Part shown: positions 25,001 through 37,384 of the stretch, piece by piece | Layout of the letters: every line of letters begins with the position of its first letter | Position numbering within the stretch: position 1 is the stretch's first letter | NCBI GenBank assembly: GCA_964247055.1 | Contig: OZ176054.1 | Span: 1,364,001 to 1,428,000, forward strand | Source of the DNA: Paragordius varius | Taxonomy: Eukaryota > Nematomorpha | DNA length: 64,000 bases | Reading direction: 5' to 3' | The notes under the pieces: generated by a model | What the model saw: only the letters and a program-made list of their open reading frames with translations | What the model was told of the DNA's origin: nothing | Databases searched by the model: none | Program-made: the position numbers and the translations under genes

Positions 25001-28000
25001 GTTTCCACCCCGTTTATCGGTAGCAGCTAATTATATGTATATATACTATAAAAACATTTATGTTTACCATAATCCAGGCTAATTTTAAGTTGAATTTTTG
25101 TCCCTAAATCTGTAGTCGTTATCGGTTGACCATTACTGTCTAGTACTGCCATTTTACAGGGCGGAGGAGTACCATTCGCCTTTAACACTTGATTCGGCAC
25201 TATCATACTAAATAATTGAAATCAATAGCATATTATTTTCATCTAATGAAAATGTTTGAGTAAATTAGCATTATAAAATTACAACTATATTAAATAAATA
25301 AATTAAACGCTTATAAGTTTATTCGAGAATTTAAAACTAATCTGTGGCCTTTTACCTTGGACAGACATAATATGCAATTGTGTTTGTGGGTGTTTGAAAA
25401 ATGTCTATAATGATATAGCTAACGCTTTCTGCTTTCTTAGGTCGTTTAAAAAATTGGCATTATCTTTCAGCCTGGTAAGGTATCTGAGAGACAATTTTAC
25501 TGTGACCGCTTTTTAAAATACTTATTTACGTGTCATTGATGCCGAATTTGGAAAAAGAATTTTTATAAATTGTATCATATATAAATCTAAATTTAAAAAA
25601 ATGGTTCTCAAAAAATATAAACAACCACTGGTAAAAAAATATTATTAAAAACTTTTTATTCGTGGTTTTTTAAATACACATTAATTTGAAAAATGATTGA
25701 GGTAGTAGTAATATGATAGGCTAGAATTCTTTCATTTGGCATCGTTTTGCAACATCGCTTGATTAAAGCCATTCGCCCATATTAGAATTAGATATGGTTT
25801 AAAGAAATTTTATACTTTAAGAGTTTAAAATGGAAAACCATTTAAATTGTTATCGTTTCTTACCATTAAAGTTGTGATAAACAGTTATGTTTAGAAAATA
25901 TTATTCGTTGGTTTATAAATTGAAATTCAAAGTATGTATATTTAAAACCAGTGATACCGAATAAAAATGACCTTTAAGCCATAAATTGAAGTCAATAAAG
26001 CAAATATCATATCCTAACATATTGTAAAACATATGATAGGAGCCTCCGCGAAGATTTACCGATAAAAATTATATCAATATAATACCTAACGTTCAATTCA
26101 TTGGATATGACTCTTTCGCTTTCGTGGTAATAGCAATAAATTTTGTATGCTTTTGCATCAAATGTGAGCAATGTTAAATGTGGTTGGACAACAATGATTG
26201 TGCTGTATTCGCCTTTGTCCTATCAAACAACGAAAAATATTTTTGAGCTATTGTTTAAAAAATTATAAAAATCTTGTTTAACATCCTTGGAATTACACAA
26301 TCGAAACACCTCTTAATATAATGCTATAATGTTACCATATTAATGTCGAAGGCACAATCCCCATATTTGACGTAAAAATTAGTTTGGAAATTAAGCCGAT
26401 CATTATTCATTATAGCCTTGCGGCACTGCTTGACATTAAAATTTCCCCGAACATATACAACTCCATTGAATGGTCTTTGAGTATTAGTAATATTATTATA
26501 ATTGTTGTTTGATTGTTGATTTTCGGAATTGTGAAAATTAAAGGAATTTGGTCGGGTCGAAGAGATTGTCGATTGAAAATTATCCGCAGATTTCACATTA
26601 AAGTTGAACCCAATATCGATACCATCGGCCTTGCAATTAACTAATATATATGTATATGTAATAAATAATGATTTCAAGGATATAAAATAAACAATTTATA
26701 TAATTAGGAGGCAGCTATATTTAACAGGGGTTTTATTTCGCCTATTATGCTTTTCCGATAAAACAACTGGGTTTGCAAAATCATTTAAGTGAAGACCATG
26801 TACCCTAATTATCACACAAAATGGGTAAATGCTATTTTAAGGTTGAATTTATATCTAAAACATATTCCAGCAAAAAATCTTTTCCTCAGTTGGGACCCCA
26901 AATCAATTTAATAAACGTTTCCAGATTCAACGGTTTGAAACTTAAAGGTTGTCCCCCAGTGCCCCAGTTTTACTATTTTTAGACAAAAATTTAAATTGGC
27001 GCTAATTCACTCACGTGTTAATGTTCCTTTGTGAAATTGTTACATAAAATTTAATTGAGAAATGGGTTAAGCAAAATTAAAAATATATATACATTCATCT
27101 ATGATTCTTATCATCAATTTTATATGATAATATACTTTGAATGAATTCGTTATTTATATCAATCGATCGGGATTTTCCTATCAAGTTTTTCTGATTAGCT
27201 TTCATCCTTTCATTCCATTCATTCTGTTCTTTGGGTTGGGATTCATCAAAATATTTTTTTTGTAATCGATTGATGTTAATGTTAAATTTGGCGTATTCTC
27301 TTGATGGATCGTAATTGTGTAAATTTTGTAAGTTATATTCATATTTTTTTGGCATTTTACGGGCTAAGCCATTTGGCATACTGGGTGGCGTCCAGTCAGA
27401 AGCATTTGGATTAATATTGGTAAAATATGAACTCAATTTTTCATTTGAACTCATATTGGTTTCGTTGTGGATTGTGCTTCTCATGGATGGCTGTTCGATT
27501 ATGTTCTCAAAATGATTATCTAATATTAATTATAACATCGAATTAATTTATAAAAAAATGAAAATAAATTAAAAATAGTTTATGTTGGAATGATGTAAAT
27601 TTTATAGATTTAACATTTCCATAAAAAATGTGTGAAAAAAATCTAAACGTTAAAATTTGCGGCAAGTATATTATATTTTGGGCTATAACAATAAATTTTT
27701 AATTAATTTATACTACATTTAAAAACTGTATTTAAAAACTTTTATTTCTCCATTGTTCACAAATCTATCGGTTGAATACTTTTTAAAAATTATGAGTGCA
27801 TTCAAAATCATAGTAACTGGTACTCAAATTCCTTTTGAAAAATTTAAGCAGTAAATTATGAATTATATTTACAAAAATATACCTTGGCAAAAATATGCTC
27901 CTATAGAATTGACGCATTTCCCGGGTTTACATAATTCAGGATTTTCTCCACATTCGTTTATGTCTAATCAAAAATTATAATATATAAGAACAAAAATTTT

Positions 28001-31000
28001 TTTGGAAAACAATATTAGAAAAAATAAAAGTACCGCCTAATTCTTATAATTCAGTCAAGATTTTAATTTTTAATAATACAGAATTGCTTGTCAATGCATT
28101 ATGAAGTGTAGAACAAAACAAAAGTAATGCGATCGATCTATAAAATATCCGTATTTATAATAATATCTAATAAACAAATTAAATAAATATCTGTAATAAA
28201 AATCTTCACATAAAAGCCTTCGACTCCCATGAAATGTATAATGTATTGCAAAATATTTAAGCCATCACACCATTTACCAATTTGCTTGCTAAGATGTTTT
28301 ATTTTTTTGCTTTTATATCCGGTTTTAAACCGGTTTCGTTATTTTCCTATTTATCAATTCTTTTCTGATAATTGAAAGGCTATTAGCAATATTTTTAATG
28401 TTTTATATTGTTTAAAAACCGCTGATATATTACATTAAATCATAATTTAAACCCTTGACTTTTTCGTAATGATCATAATTTTTTTATACAAAATTGTTTA
28501 TTATTAAGAAGATGTTATTCTGCATAAACCTTATATCGTGTAACATTTATAACAGCAAACTAAATAATGAGTGGTATTAAGACATTAAATGTAGAGTATA
28601 CCTTGGCAATCAGTGCCATTCCTCACAAATCCGGGATTGCAAACGCATTTATAACGATTTTCCTCTTGATTAAATAAACAACGAGCATTGAGATTGCAAT
28701 TGAGAGCCGCATCCCATTCATGTGACTCGATTTCGTTCGACGGTTGGCATTCATTTATATCTGGATATGAATGGAATATTAAAAGCTGAAATATTTAATG
28801 TAAACATTTTGGAAAAACTGGATTTTTCGATTCAATTTTTTGATCGTCAGAATACCGATTATTAATATTTGGCGTACATTTTCATAAAACTATTTTTTTG
28901 GATTTGTTAATCATTTTCTCTATCTTAATATGTAGCCATTCAAAGCATTGGGGTACAATATGGGAGGCATAGGCTGCCATGTCAGCTAAACACTTGCAAA
29001 AAACTGAGAAAATTGAAGGGAGAAATAAATAGTTTCAAATTGGCCATAAGTTAATTGCAATTAATAAAACTGGGAGCAGCTAAAATTTATAAATGCAGTC
29101 AAAGGATTAATCAGGATACTTTTACCTTCTTTACATGGTTTTAAAGAAATATAATATGTCAATAATTTCATAGGGAAGGAACGGGATAATAAAGTTTAAA
29201 ATTTAACAAATATTCTTAATCAATAAACTACAATTATACTTTTGCATCGAACGTATGGATTGCCAGATTTATTTTGTGGGCATTTGCAAATGTAGGATCC
29301 TTGCGTGTTTTGACATAATGCATCAATACCACATTTAAAATGCAACGGGTTTTGACATTCATCAAAATCTAAAATCGGAGGCATAAATTCTTAGCTGTTT
29401 TCATTACAAAAAAATTCATTGTAAAAATTTTTCTATAGAAACCTTGACAATCAGATCCGTTCCCCACATATCCATCTTTACACTGACATTTATAAGACCC
29501 GGGAGTGTTGAGACAAACGGCATTAGGTCCACAAATTTTATCATCATTTTTATTTTTGTAAAGACGATTGATGCCAAAGTCATTGGATTCGCATTCGTTA
29601 ATATCTAATTGATTGAATAAATATTTTTTGGTGTGTTCATATATAATAATAAAATTAATAAAAATACGCATTTACTTTAAATTACCATTTAAATCAATTT
29701 TAGTTTAATAGTCCATAACTATGTCAATCATAATCAAACTTATTTAAAATAGGATCATCTTAAAGGAATAAGTCATTTAAATAAGAAAACTCATCGGAGC
29801 ATGCATGAGTCTCACCACCAATTTGATGGCGAAGTTAAATTTCAACAAAATCGCATATAATATATCTGGTTATAATGAGACAAAAAACATCCATTTGGAT
29901 ATGTAATGTATATAATTTATATCATTTTAATTTTAAATTTAAAAAGTAAAACGTAATTACTTGTGCTAATTATTAATGCAATAAAAATAAATTTAGTATT
30001 GGAATACTTCATGATCTTTTGGGTAGTTTAATATCCTGGAGCGATTTAAATACCTTAAAAGTATTTGATGCATTTGGCCGAATTTAAAAATATACTTTTT
30101 TAGCCTTTTAGGCGCATAATACAAAAAATAATATTTAAAAATGTAAAATTCTCATCTCAAACTTTTTCGCCGCCCTTTTTTACTTTAAATTTTTTTAAAC
30201 CGCTAAAAAATATCCAAATAAATGTATATTATGGTTTAAAATGTAGAAAATTAACTTTAGTAAGAATCCAGTATTCAATACAGTAAAAACTTAGTTTTTA
30301 TTGATTTAAAATCAGCTGTTTAGTTCAATCGGGTTTTAGAGCTATCCCAATTTTGAACTCTAAAAGAGGGGTGTTAAACACGCGAACCCTCGACAAATAA
30401 TGTGCGGCCCGCGAAAAACTTGGTAATCTATAGTAATATCAAAAAATCTCAGAATTGCTATTTTACCAAGAAATTCTTAGAATAAGTCTATTTAATTGAC
30501 AACAAACTAGAAGATTGCTATAATGCATTTGCATTTTATAGTCTTATGTTTAAAAATAAAATATTTAATGCCTATGTATAAATCGAATGCGGCCCGCGAA
30601 GCCATTTGTGTTGGACACCCCTGCTCTAGAAGTCAAAAGTAAAAATATAAGCTTTTTTATCTAATACAGAAAAACAATATTTAATATAAATTTTAACTGA
30701 AATAACTTTCAAACATTGTTTATTTACAAATTTGATCTCTGGAATATAAAAGTACCATTCGTTTTGTGAAACAGAATAGAAAAAATCCAGGCCTAAAAAT
30801 AATTGTAAAAATAGTTATTGATAGGTCCAATACCCTAATATCTAAAATAGCGTCATTCTGGGTAATCCCAGATAGCTAGTGTACGTAATCCATATATACA
30901 TGATTTATTTAAACAGTATGCGGAATATTTTGAATAAGTCATCTCTTTTTAACCTAAAATTTAAACCGCAAAAAAGCCGCCATCGTGCTTAAAAAATTAA

Positions 31001-34000
31001 ATATTAAATTAGCTAATAAATAATCATAAATACATTATTATATATCAAATAATCACTCCTTTCCGAATAACAAAAAGGATTAATTTAAAAAAGATGCGAA
31101 AGACTCGCCTTCGACCCGTATGATGATATATGCATGCATTGGTCAAAGAAATATTATCCCATTACACTTTTATAGCTACCCAAAAAAAATTAATGTAGGA
31201 TATTCAACCATAACCAAAATGTGAGATATAGTTATGAACCTGTGCAAACACCATTTAACATTTGATAACCGGATTGACAGCGACATTCATAGGAGCCGAT
31301 TTTATTGATACAAGTTGACAGATTTGGGCATTTATTAAGAGCAGGATCCGCGCATTCATCTAAATCTGTTGTTAAATATTATTCATGTTAAAAATTTATT
31401 ACAAAAATGTGTTTTATCCCTTATAGTTTACACATTTTACCATTGCAAAATTCTCCTGAACCAATGAATCCTTTATTGCATCGACATTCATGGCCACCAA
31501 TCTTGTTTACACAATAAGCATTTTGATGACACATTTGTTTGGATTGATTTTGACATTCATCGATATCTATAAACCAATAATAAGTCTTAATTACACCATA
31601 TCATAATCTATAATATAAATAAAAGTTTAGATTCTCTTTGATTGTCTTTTATTAAAATCTGGATTGGAATGTCCAACACAAATGGCTTTGCTGGCTGCGT
31701 TGATTTAAAAAATCCGGCGGGCCTCATTTGATATATAAGTATGGGCATTTATAAATAATTTATTAGATTTGAACGTCAAACTCCAAAATGCAAACGCAAA
31801 ACAACAATTTTTTTCTATTTGCCAATTAGATGAGCTTATTTAGAAAAATGTCAAATAAATATCAATTTCGCTAAGATTTAGTGAGCATATATTGCAAATT
31901 ATGAATTTCCAAATTTTTCACTGGCCCACATAAAGTCTCCGAGTGCCACTGTGGCACCCCTGATTTAAATTGTATATAGTATTAGAACTACTCGCCAGAG
32001 CTATTGATGGTAAAAAATTTCGCGGGGTAAGCCCACAATCCTACAACCTATATAATCATGATGATAAACTTAGTTAATCTTTTTGAAAAAAACTGATTTT
32101 AGACAGTATGAAATGGCTAAAACTTTACATATCAATGAGGTAATAATACATAATTCTAAGCTTGTGTTTCAATAAGAAAAGCATCTAGAATGCAAAAATC
32201 AATATATAAATTTGAATTTTAGAGTTTTGAAATGAGAAAAATTTATATAATCTGTTTTGTCCAAAAGCTGTATAGGCACAACCATTTTAAATTTTATAAA
32301 TTGTGATACCGCGTTGGGTATCTGAGATGAGGTTTGTCGTGGAAAAATTGCGATTTTGAAGTTTTTCTGAACTCTATACTCTCATACTTTTTTGACTAGA
32401 TTATGCGATATATACAGTATACAGCTAATAAATTTAAATCAAAAAATATTAAAACGCTAAAATGTTTATTTAAAAATATAACCGTGACAAACGCCGTTTA
32501 AAAGTTCAAAACCCTTATAGCACTGACAAGTGTAGCTCCCGATACTATTCAAGCATTGCGCATATTTGAATGTGTTGCATATGTTTGCATCGGTGCATTC
32601 ATCGACATCTGTATACATAACACCCATTAAATTGATTGTATTGCCTGTTTAAAGGATAACTTTATTGAATAAATGCTTAATTATCTTGGGTTTTCATATA
32701 TATTTCATCAAAATAAATAAGTGTTTTATCAATATTTTAATAAAAACTTAAACATAACCTTCCTTCTTAATTTTAATTTTGCGGTTAAAAATTAAATATA
32801 AATGGATCGAGGGGGTAATTAATATATATAGTTATTGTTCTTCCCATTTTTTTCTAAATTTTTATATTTTAATTTTGTTACCTTAAATATATTATAAAAA
32901 AAATTTAAACCTATTTAATAGCGAGCGGCTATAAATAAATTCAACAATATTAATATCATATAGATATGAATTCTTAAAATTTTATAATCTTACTGATATA
33001 TTTGTAAAAAAAATTATCGAATTTTTAATTTTTCGAGAGCATTTTTTTAAATTAATAAAATTTATGTTACCATTAATTCTTATTCTATATAAAAAATACA
33101 TAATGCAATCATAAATTAATGTAGTGTACCTTTGCAAGATAAATATCCGTCGCCGGAAAACCCGTTTTCACATTCACAGTAATATGAACCAGGCACATTG
33201 TAGCATTTTGCGTTGCTGGCACAGGCCTTACTAGCTCTAACAGCTACTCTTTCTCCCTCATCTATAAGGCTGTTTGTGTTTACCAAATAATTAACATTTC
33301 TTCGCCTATGAGATTTCGTAGAATTTTGAACGAAATCCCCAATATCGGTGTAATCTTGACGAGTCGAATTAAATATATTTAAAATGTTAGCATGTCTTTT
33401 CCGTTGATAGGTTGCCAACAAAGATTGACTTAATTGTTTTTGTAAATGTGAAGTGGTTGGGAAAAACATGTTTCTCCCACGTAGCAACGCTGAATAGTAG
33501 GGGTGAGAGAAATCGCCAAATCCAGCGCCTTCCATATCAAAATGTGGAGCAGTTTCTTGCGGGTTCAAACATTCATCAATATCTATTAATTATTTGGGAA
33601 TACAATGTATTGTTGCATCATTATAGGTAACATAAAAATTATCATCGACAATATAATTTGATATTCCGATTAATGTTGGGTCTAATCGGTTAAATAAGCA
33701 TAATGTGACTATAATTTAGACAGCTTTAATAACCGCCATTTTTTTAACTTCCCGTATTAAAACTATTGAATATTATAAATTGAGGAATAAAATATTTATT
33801 TTTTATCTAAAAATTGCGATAAGAATGCCTGAGACCAAATATAAATGCTATTTTTGACCACTCGAAATTCTCCCTAATTATAACAATGACAAAATATTTT
33901 TAATCATTTTTTTACAATTCTTATGGGCAAAAACAGTAAAAGAGTACATGATATCCAAATCAAAAACAAATTTTAAATTCAATATTGTGATGATGTAGCG

Positions 34001-37000
34001 TTTAATTTTGTCAAAAATGTGTTTCCTATATATCGACAGTTCAAATAATAAATTGTAAACAAAAAAAAGCTTATTCACAATCTCATTTTTAAATAAAAAT
34101 TTTTGGTGAGTTATTAGTGAAAACTTTTAATTGTATTGATTTATACATTTTTAGTTTAATTTGTATAAATTTTTTTGTCCTGATCAATATAAAAAAAGCA
34201 AAATGGGTAATAAGAGTAAGTTCATACGTTTGCTTACTCTAACAAGCTATCCCATTTCGTTATCTATCGGTGAGCTCATTGAATAGTTTATGTTTACATA
34301 TTTAAAAAAAGTAGAAAAGTGAACAGTATGCAAAAACATATTATGAGTCATTACCAAATAGCATTAAACATTAATAATCAGTCTTATTTGCAATAAAATT
34401 CTGTATTGCAAAAAAAACATAACCCTTTGCTGTAAAATAGTATATATCAGGGATGGCCACACTTTTTTTGTCGCGAGCTTTTTTTTGGCTTTTTTGTTAA
34501 AAAAGAGTTCGCGGTCACCCAGAAATATTTATCAAAAAAACTCAATCAACACTTTAAATGATGTATATACCTGCTTTACAGATTAGAGTGACTTGTTTAA
34601 ACCATTTTAAAATTGTAATTTTATCTATCAACCAAAAATAATTTTAATTAAAAGACAACGGGTTATTAACTACCTTAATTTTTTAACCAACATAAAACAC
34701 TTCAAAATATTTATTTATTAAATTTCTATTATATGAAATTTTACATATCTTCAGCCCTGCGCATAACGGTATTTCTCGATAAGCTTATGCTTTTAATAGC
34801 TGTCATAATATAATTTTTGTTATCAAAATTTTTAAATAAAATATCACAAGCGCTAATAAAGGCTTCTTTAAATATTTCACCATCTTGGAATGGCTTATTG
34901 TTCCGAATGAGTATTTCCGCTACCTTAATGAAGCAATCGTAGCATTTTTATAGCCTTTGTTGTATTTAAGTATGCTATTTTGTGAGGCGGATAATTGTTC
35001 TTTTAATTCCTTTACTTTAATGTTGCGTTCTTGAATTTGTAAGGGGTAGTTTTTGGAGTAATGTGGATGCAGAGATCTATAATGTCTTTCAATATTTGAC
35101 TTTTTGGGCAAAGCAACAGTACTATTGCATATTAGACAGGTGCATGTTTCATTTATCATAATAAAAAAGTATTCATGCTCCCAATCTTTCTTGTATCTGT
35201 ACAACTTTTTTTGGCTCATTCTAAAATATAAGTTTTAAAAACCTACTTTTGGTGTATCAAATCAAATCTAACTTCACGATTATGCTTCTGATTTATGAAT
35301 AAGCTTTGCTCAAAGTTTTGATATATTCAAGGGAAATGACTGATTTTAAGTTTTAATGCAAATGCTCCAAAACATATGAAATATAATTAATAAAATAATT
35401 TTTTTACACCCTTTTCTTGGACGTTTTTTTTTAATTTAAACCGTATTTTTTTGTATTTTAAATTTAAACTCGCTCAGAAGTAGCCAACTATCCGAAAAAA
35501 ATCAATAAAATTTTTTAAAAAAAAAATATTTTCAGGCGGTCACTTTTTGAGTTGTCGCGGTCATGAAAGTGACCGCGGTCACCTCGTTGGCCACCCCTGG
35601 TATATATCATCATTTAACAAATCTGGCAATGCATTTTCACTCATAATACAAAATCGACACTCAATTAATTTATGATAATAACTAACCTTGGCATTCAAAA
35701 CCATTTCCTCTGAATCCTGGCAGGCAGGTGCAATAAAAACTTCCTAGTGTGTTTGTGCAAAATGCCATGTTATGACATGGACTGTTTTTGCATTCGTTTA
35801 CATCTGCGTACATTTTTATGATAATATTAATTAATCTTTTTCATAAAATAAAAAATGGACTACATACATCTACACATATATGTTTAATAGAGCAAAAGTT
35901 AATTATATAAATGGTTAAAAATAATTTGCAAAAGCTTAATCCTTTAAACTTAATGTGAACGTTAGTAACCTATATAATAAAGGCTACAAAATTTAAATTA
36001 TTTTTTTATTAACTCTTTGTAAAACTATTCAAGCGCGAAAGTAATATCAACTGTTAAAAAAAATAGTAGAAAGGTTAAATTTGCTTCCTTGTGCATTTCA
36101 AAGTACCATTTTATGTTAATATAACTGGATTAAATAAATTACATAATTTTTAATTAATTTTTTTAAATAAAATTTTCTAAATTTTTATTTTTTTTCAATA
36201 AATAAACCTGGTATATTGCAACTCTTGCCACCCCAATCACAATCGCAATAGCATTGAGAGCCTTTAAGGCAGGTTCCGTGAACACAAGCCGGATAACAAT
36301 CATCTATTTCAAATTAATTTTATAAATTTTATTTTTTCACCATTCCATATTGCAGTAAACTCTATATAGTTTATTGTACCAAAAAATGCATAAAGTACTT
36401 TATTGAAAAAAAGTCCTTGTGAAATTGTTGCTACTATAATTCACAACACAAACACCTTTTAAAACTTTTTATCGAATATAGATGAGGGTATCATATATAT
36501 GCATATAAATGTAAAATTGTGTTCATTAAGGTGAACAATGGGAGGCAATTCATTGTTTCCGAATTCGTTGTAAAAAAGGCCTTTTAAAATGTATAGGATA
36601 CGATGTGAAAAGGTGTGAATTCTAATAAGTACTAAATAACTCTCTGTTAATTTTTTTGTTCTGAATTAACAATAATGGTAGTACATTTGAGTGAAAAAGC
36701 AAATGAACACGTAAAATTAAGCTAGTTATATACAGTATGGGTAAGTAAACATTGCTTGTTTTTCATTATTTATTACTTGATCCTAATCAAAAAGCGAAAA
36801 AATAACTATAAGCCAATATACTGCCCTTTGCTGAATATGCCATCTTACAACAATTCATAATAAAAAACTAAAATTAATTCATAATAAAAAACTAGAAATG
36901 TATAATATTCCACTGTAATGTCCGAAATATATTAATTTTTTTAGTAAAGCAAACTGATTACTATCCCAATTTTATTATTAAGTCTATATATTTTACCTTT

Positions 37001-37384
37001 ACATTCAAGTTTGTGCCTGTCCTCATCAAAAGCATTATAACAATGCGGCACGCCATCACAAATGGCAGAAATATTGTACAAAGTCAAACTTTCTATATTT
37101 GGGTTCGATTGACAAGCAAACATACCCAGCTCACGGTCCAAAATAAATGAATGTGTACCATTCAATAAACTGGCGGACACTAACTAAGCCCCATAAAAAA
37201 TATTTAAAACTAAAATTTTTTTTACACTTAAAGTAATTTTATTTATAAAATTAAATGCAATTAATAAATATGCAAAAATATTTACCATAAATGTCATAAT
37301 CCAACAAAGCATGATGGCTAGTATGAGAATACAATTATGATTAGTAAATTTTTGAGATTCAGAATACAATCGTCTATTGATCAT
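22065..37384 (-). CDS. LDLa-EGF-ZP transmembrane matrix protein (FBN-1/Dumpy type)
   Basis: A large apical extracellular-matrix protein, about 1,342 residues. Minus-strand exons: 37286-37384, 36997-37183, 36208-36303, 35687-35803, 33130-33582, 32483-32608, 31441-31566, 31240-31365, 29443-29604, 29240-29368, 28602-28760, 27883-27963, 27136-27519, 26336-26640, 26086-26219, 25068-25207, 24746-25026, 24094-24319, 23329-23805, 22065-22285; all phases fit. Order: hydrophobic leader; LDLa module ([17 protein letters not shown]); an EGF module; eight calcium-binding EGFs, one per exon (DVNEC, DIDEC and similar); a half EGF; a Cys-free linker; a ZP domain (26640-24250); furin-type site RRFRRS (about 24260); transmembrane segment [19 protein letters not shown] (about 23470); cytoplasmic tail. 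Nematode FBN-1 and insect Dumpy share the EGF-ZP plan and bear mechanical load in cuticle and epidermis; the same role is inferred here. Confidence 0.9.
22286..23328. other. Last intron of the ZP gene
   Basis: Holds an (AT)n run at about 22447-22467 and a stretch at 22495 with CAGGGCTATTCAGG resembling a hAT terminus, but with no partner end found. No exon recognised. Confidence 0.45.
24094..26640 (-). other. ZP domain region and furin site of the matrix protein
   Basis: Five exons. [19 protein letters not shown], then [36 protein letters not shown] and YKIYCYYH, giving four cysteines. [51 protein letters not shown] and VDCQ. The polymerisation module is thus complete and is followed by RRFRRS, the cleavage site that normally releases ZP proteins from the membrane before they polymerise. 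The 41-nt intron 25027-25067 is very short. Confidence 0.88.
27520..29239. other. ZP-gene introns without recognised elements
   Basis: Between exons 27136-27519, 27883-27963, 28602-28760 and 29240-29368 the introns are plain AT-rich DNA; nothing further recognised. The same holds for introns 25208-26085, 26641-27135, 32609-33129, 33583-34439, 35804-36207 and 36304-36996. Confidence 0.5.
30366..30623. mobile_element. Small hAT-type non-autonomous element
   Basis: A 258-bp element with ends GAGGGGTGTTAAACAC and GTGTTGGACACCCCTG (inverted, consensus CAGGGGTGTCCAACAC), flanked by an 8-bp duplication with one mismatch: CTCTAAAA at 30358-30365 and CTCTAGAA at 30624-30631. GCGGCCCGCGAA occurs near both ends. 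No coding frame. It lies in the ZP-gene intron 29605-31239. Confidence 0.8.
31662..31962. mobile_element. Second small hAT-type element, diverged
   Basis: The left end TGTCCAACACAAATGGCTTTGC matches the inner sequence of one end of the 30366-30623 element; the right end reads GTGGCACCCCTG, again a hAT-like terminus. About 300 bp, non-coding, in the ZP-gene intron 31567-32482. Target duplication not clear, so the left border is approximate. Confidence 0.6.
34448..35599 (-). mobile_element. hAT element with BED-finger transposase remnant
   Basis: 1,152 bp with inverted ends CAGGGATGGCCA and TGGCCACCCCTG and a perfect 8-bp duplication GTATATAT at 34440-34447 and 35600-35607. The minus strand carries the N-terminal part of a hAT transposase; the catalytic domain is missing, so the element is internally deleted. 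The perfect duplication suggests it is younger than the other hAT copies here. It lies in a ZP-gene intron. Confidence 0.9.
34752..35219 (-). pseudogene. hAT transposase N-terminus (BED zinc finger)
   Basis: Starts [19 protein letters not shown] and contains [21 protein letters not shown], a BED-type C2HH zinc finger as in ZBED/Buster transposases. After a frame change near 34930 it continues [17 protein letters not shown] and [15 protein letters not shown], the conserved segment that follows the finger. It stops at about 34752; the RNase H-like core is absent. Confidence 0.85.
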
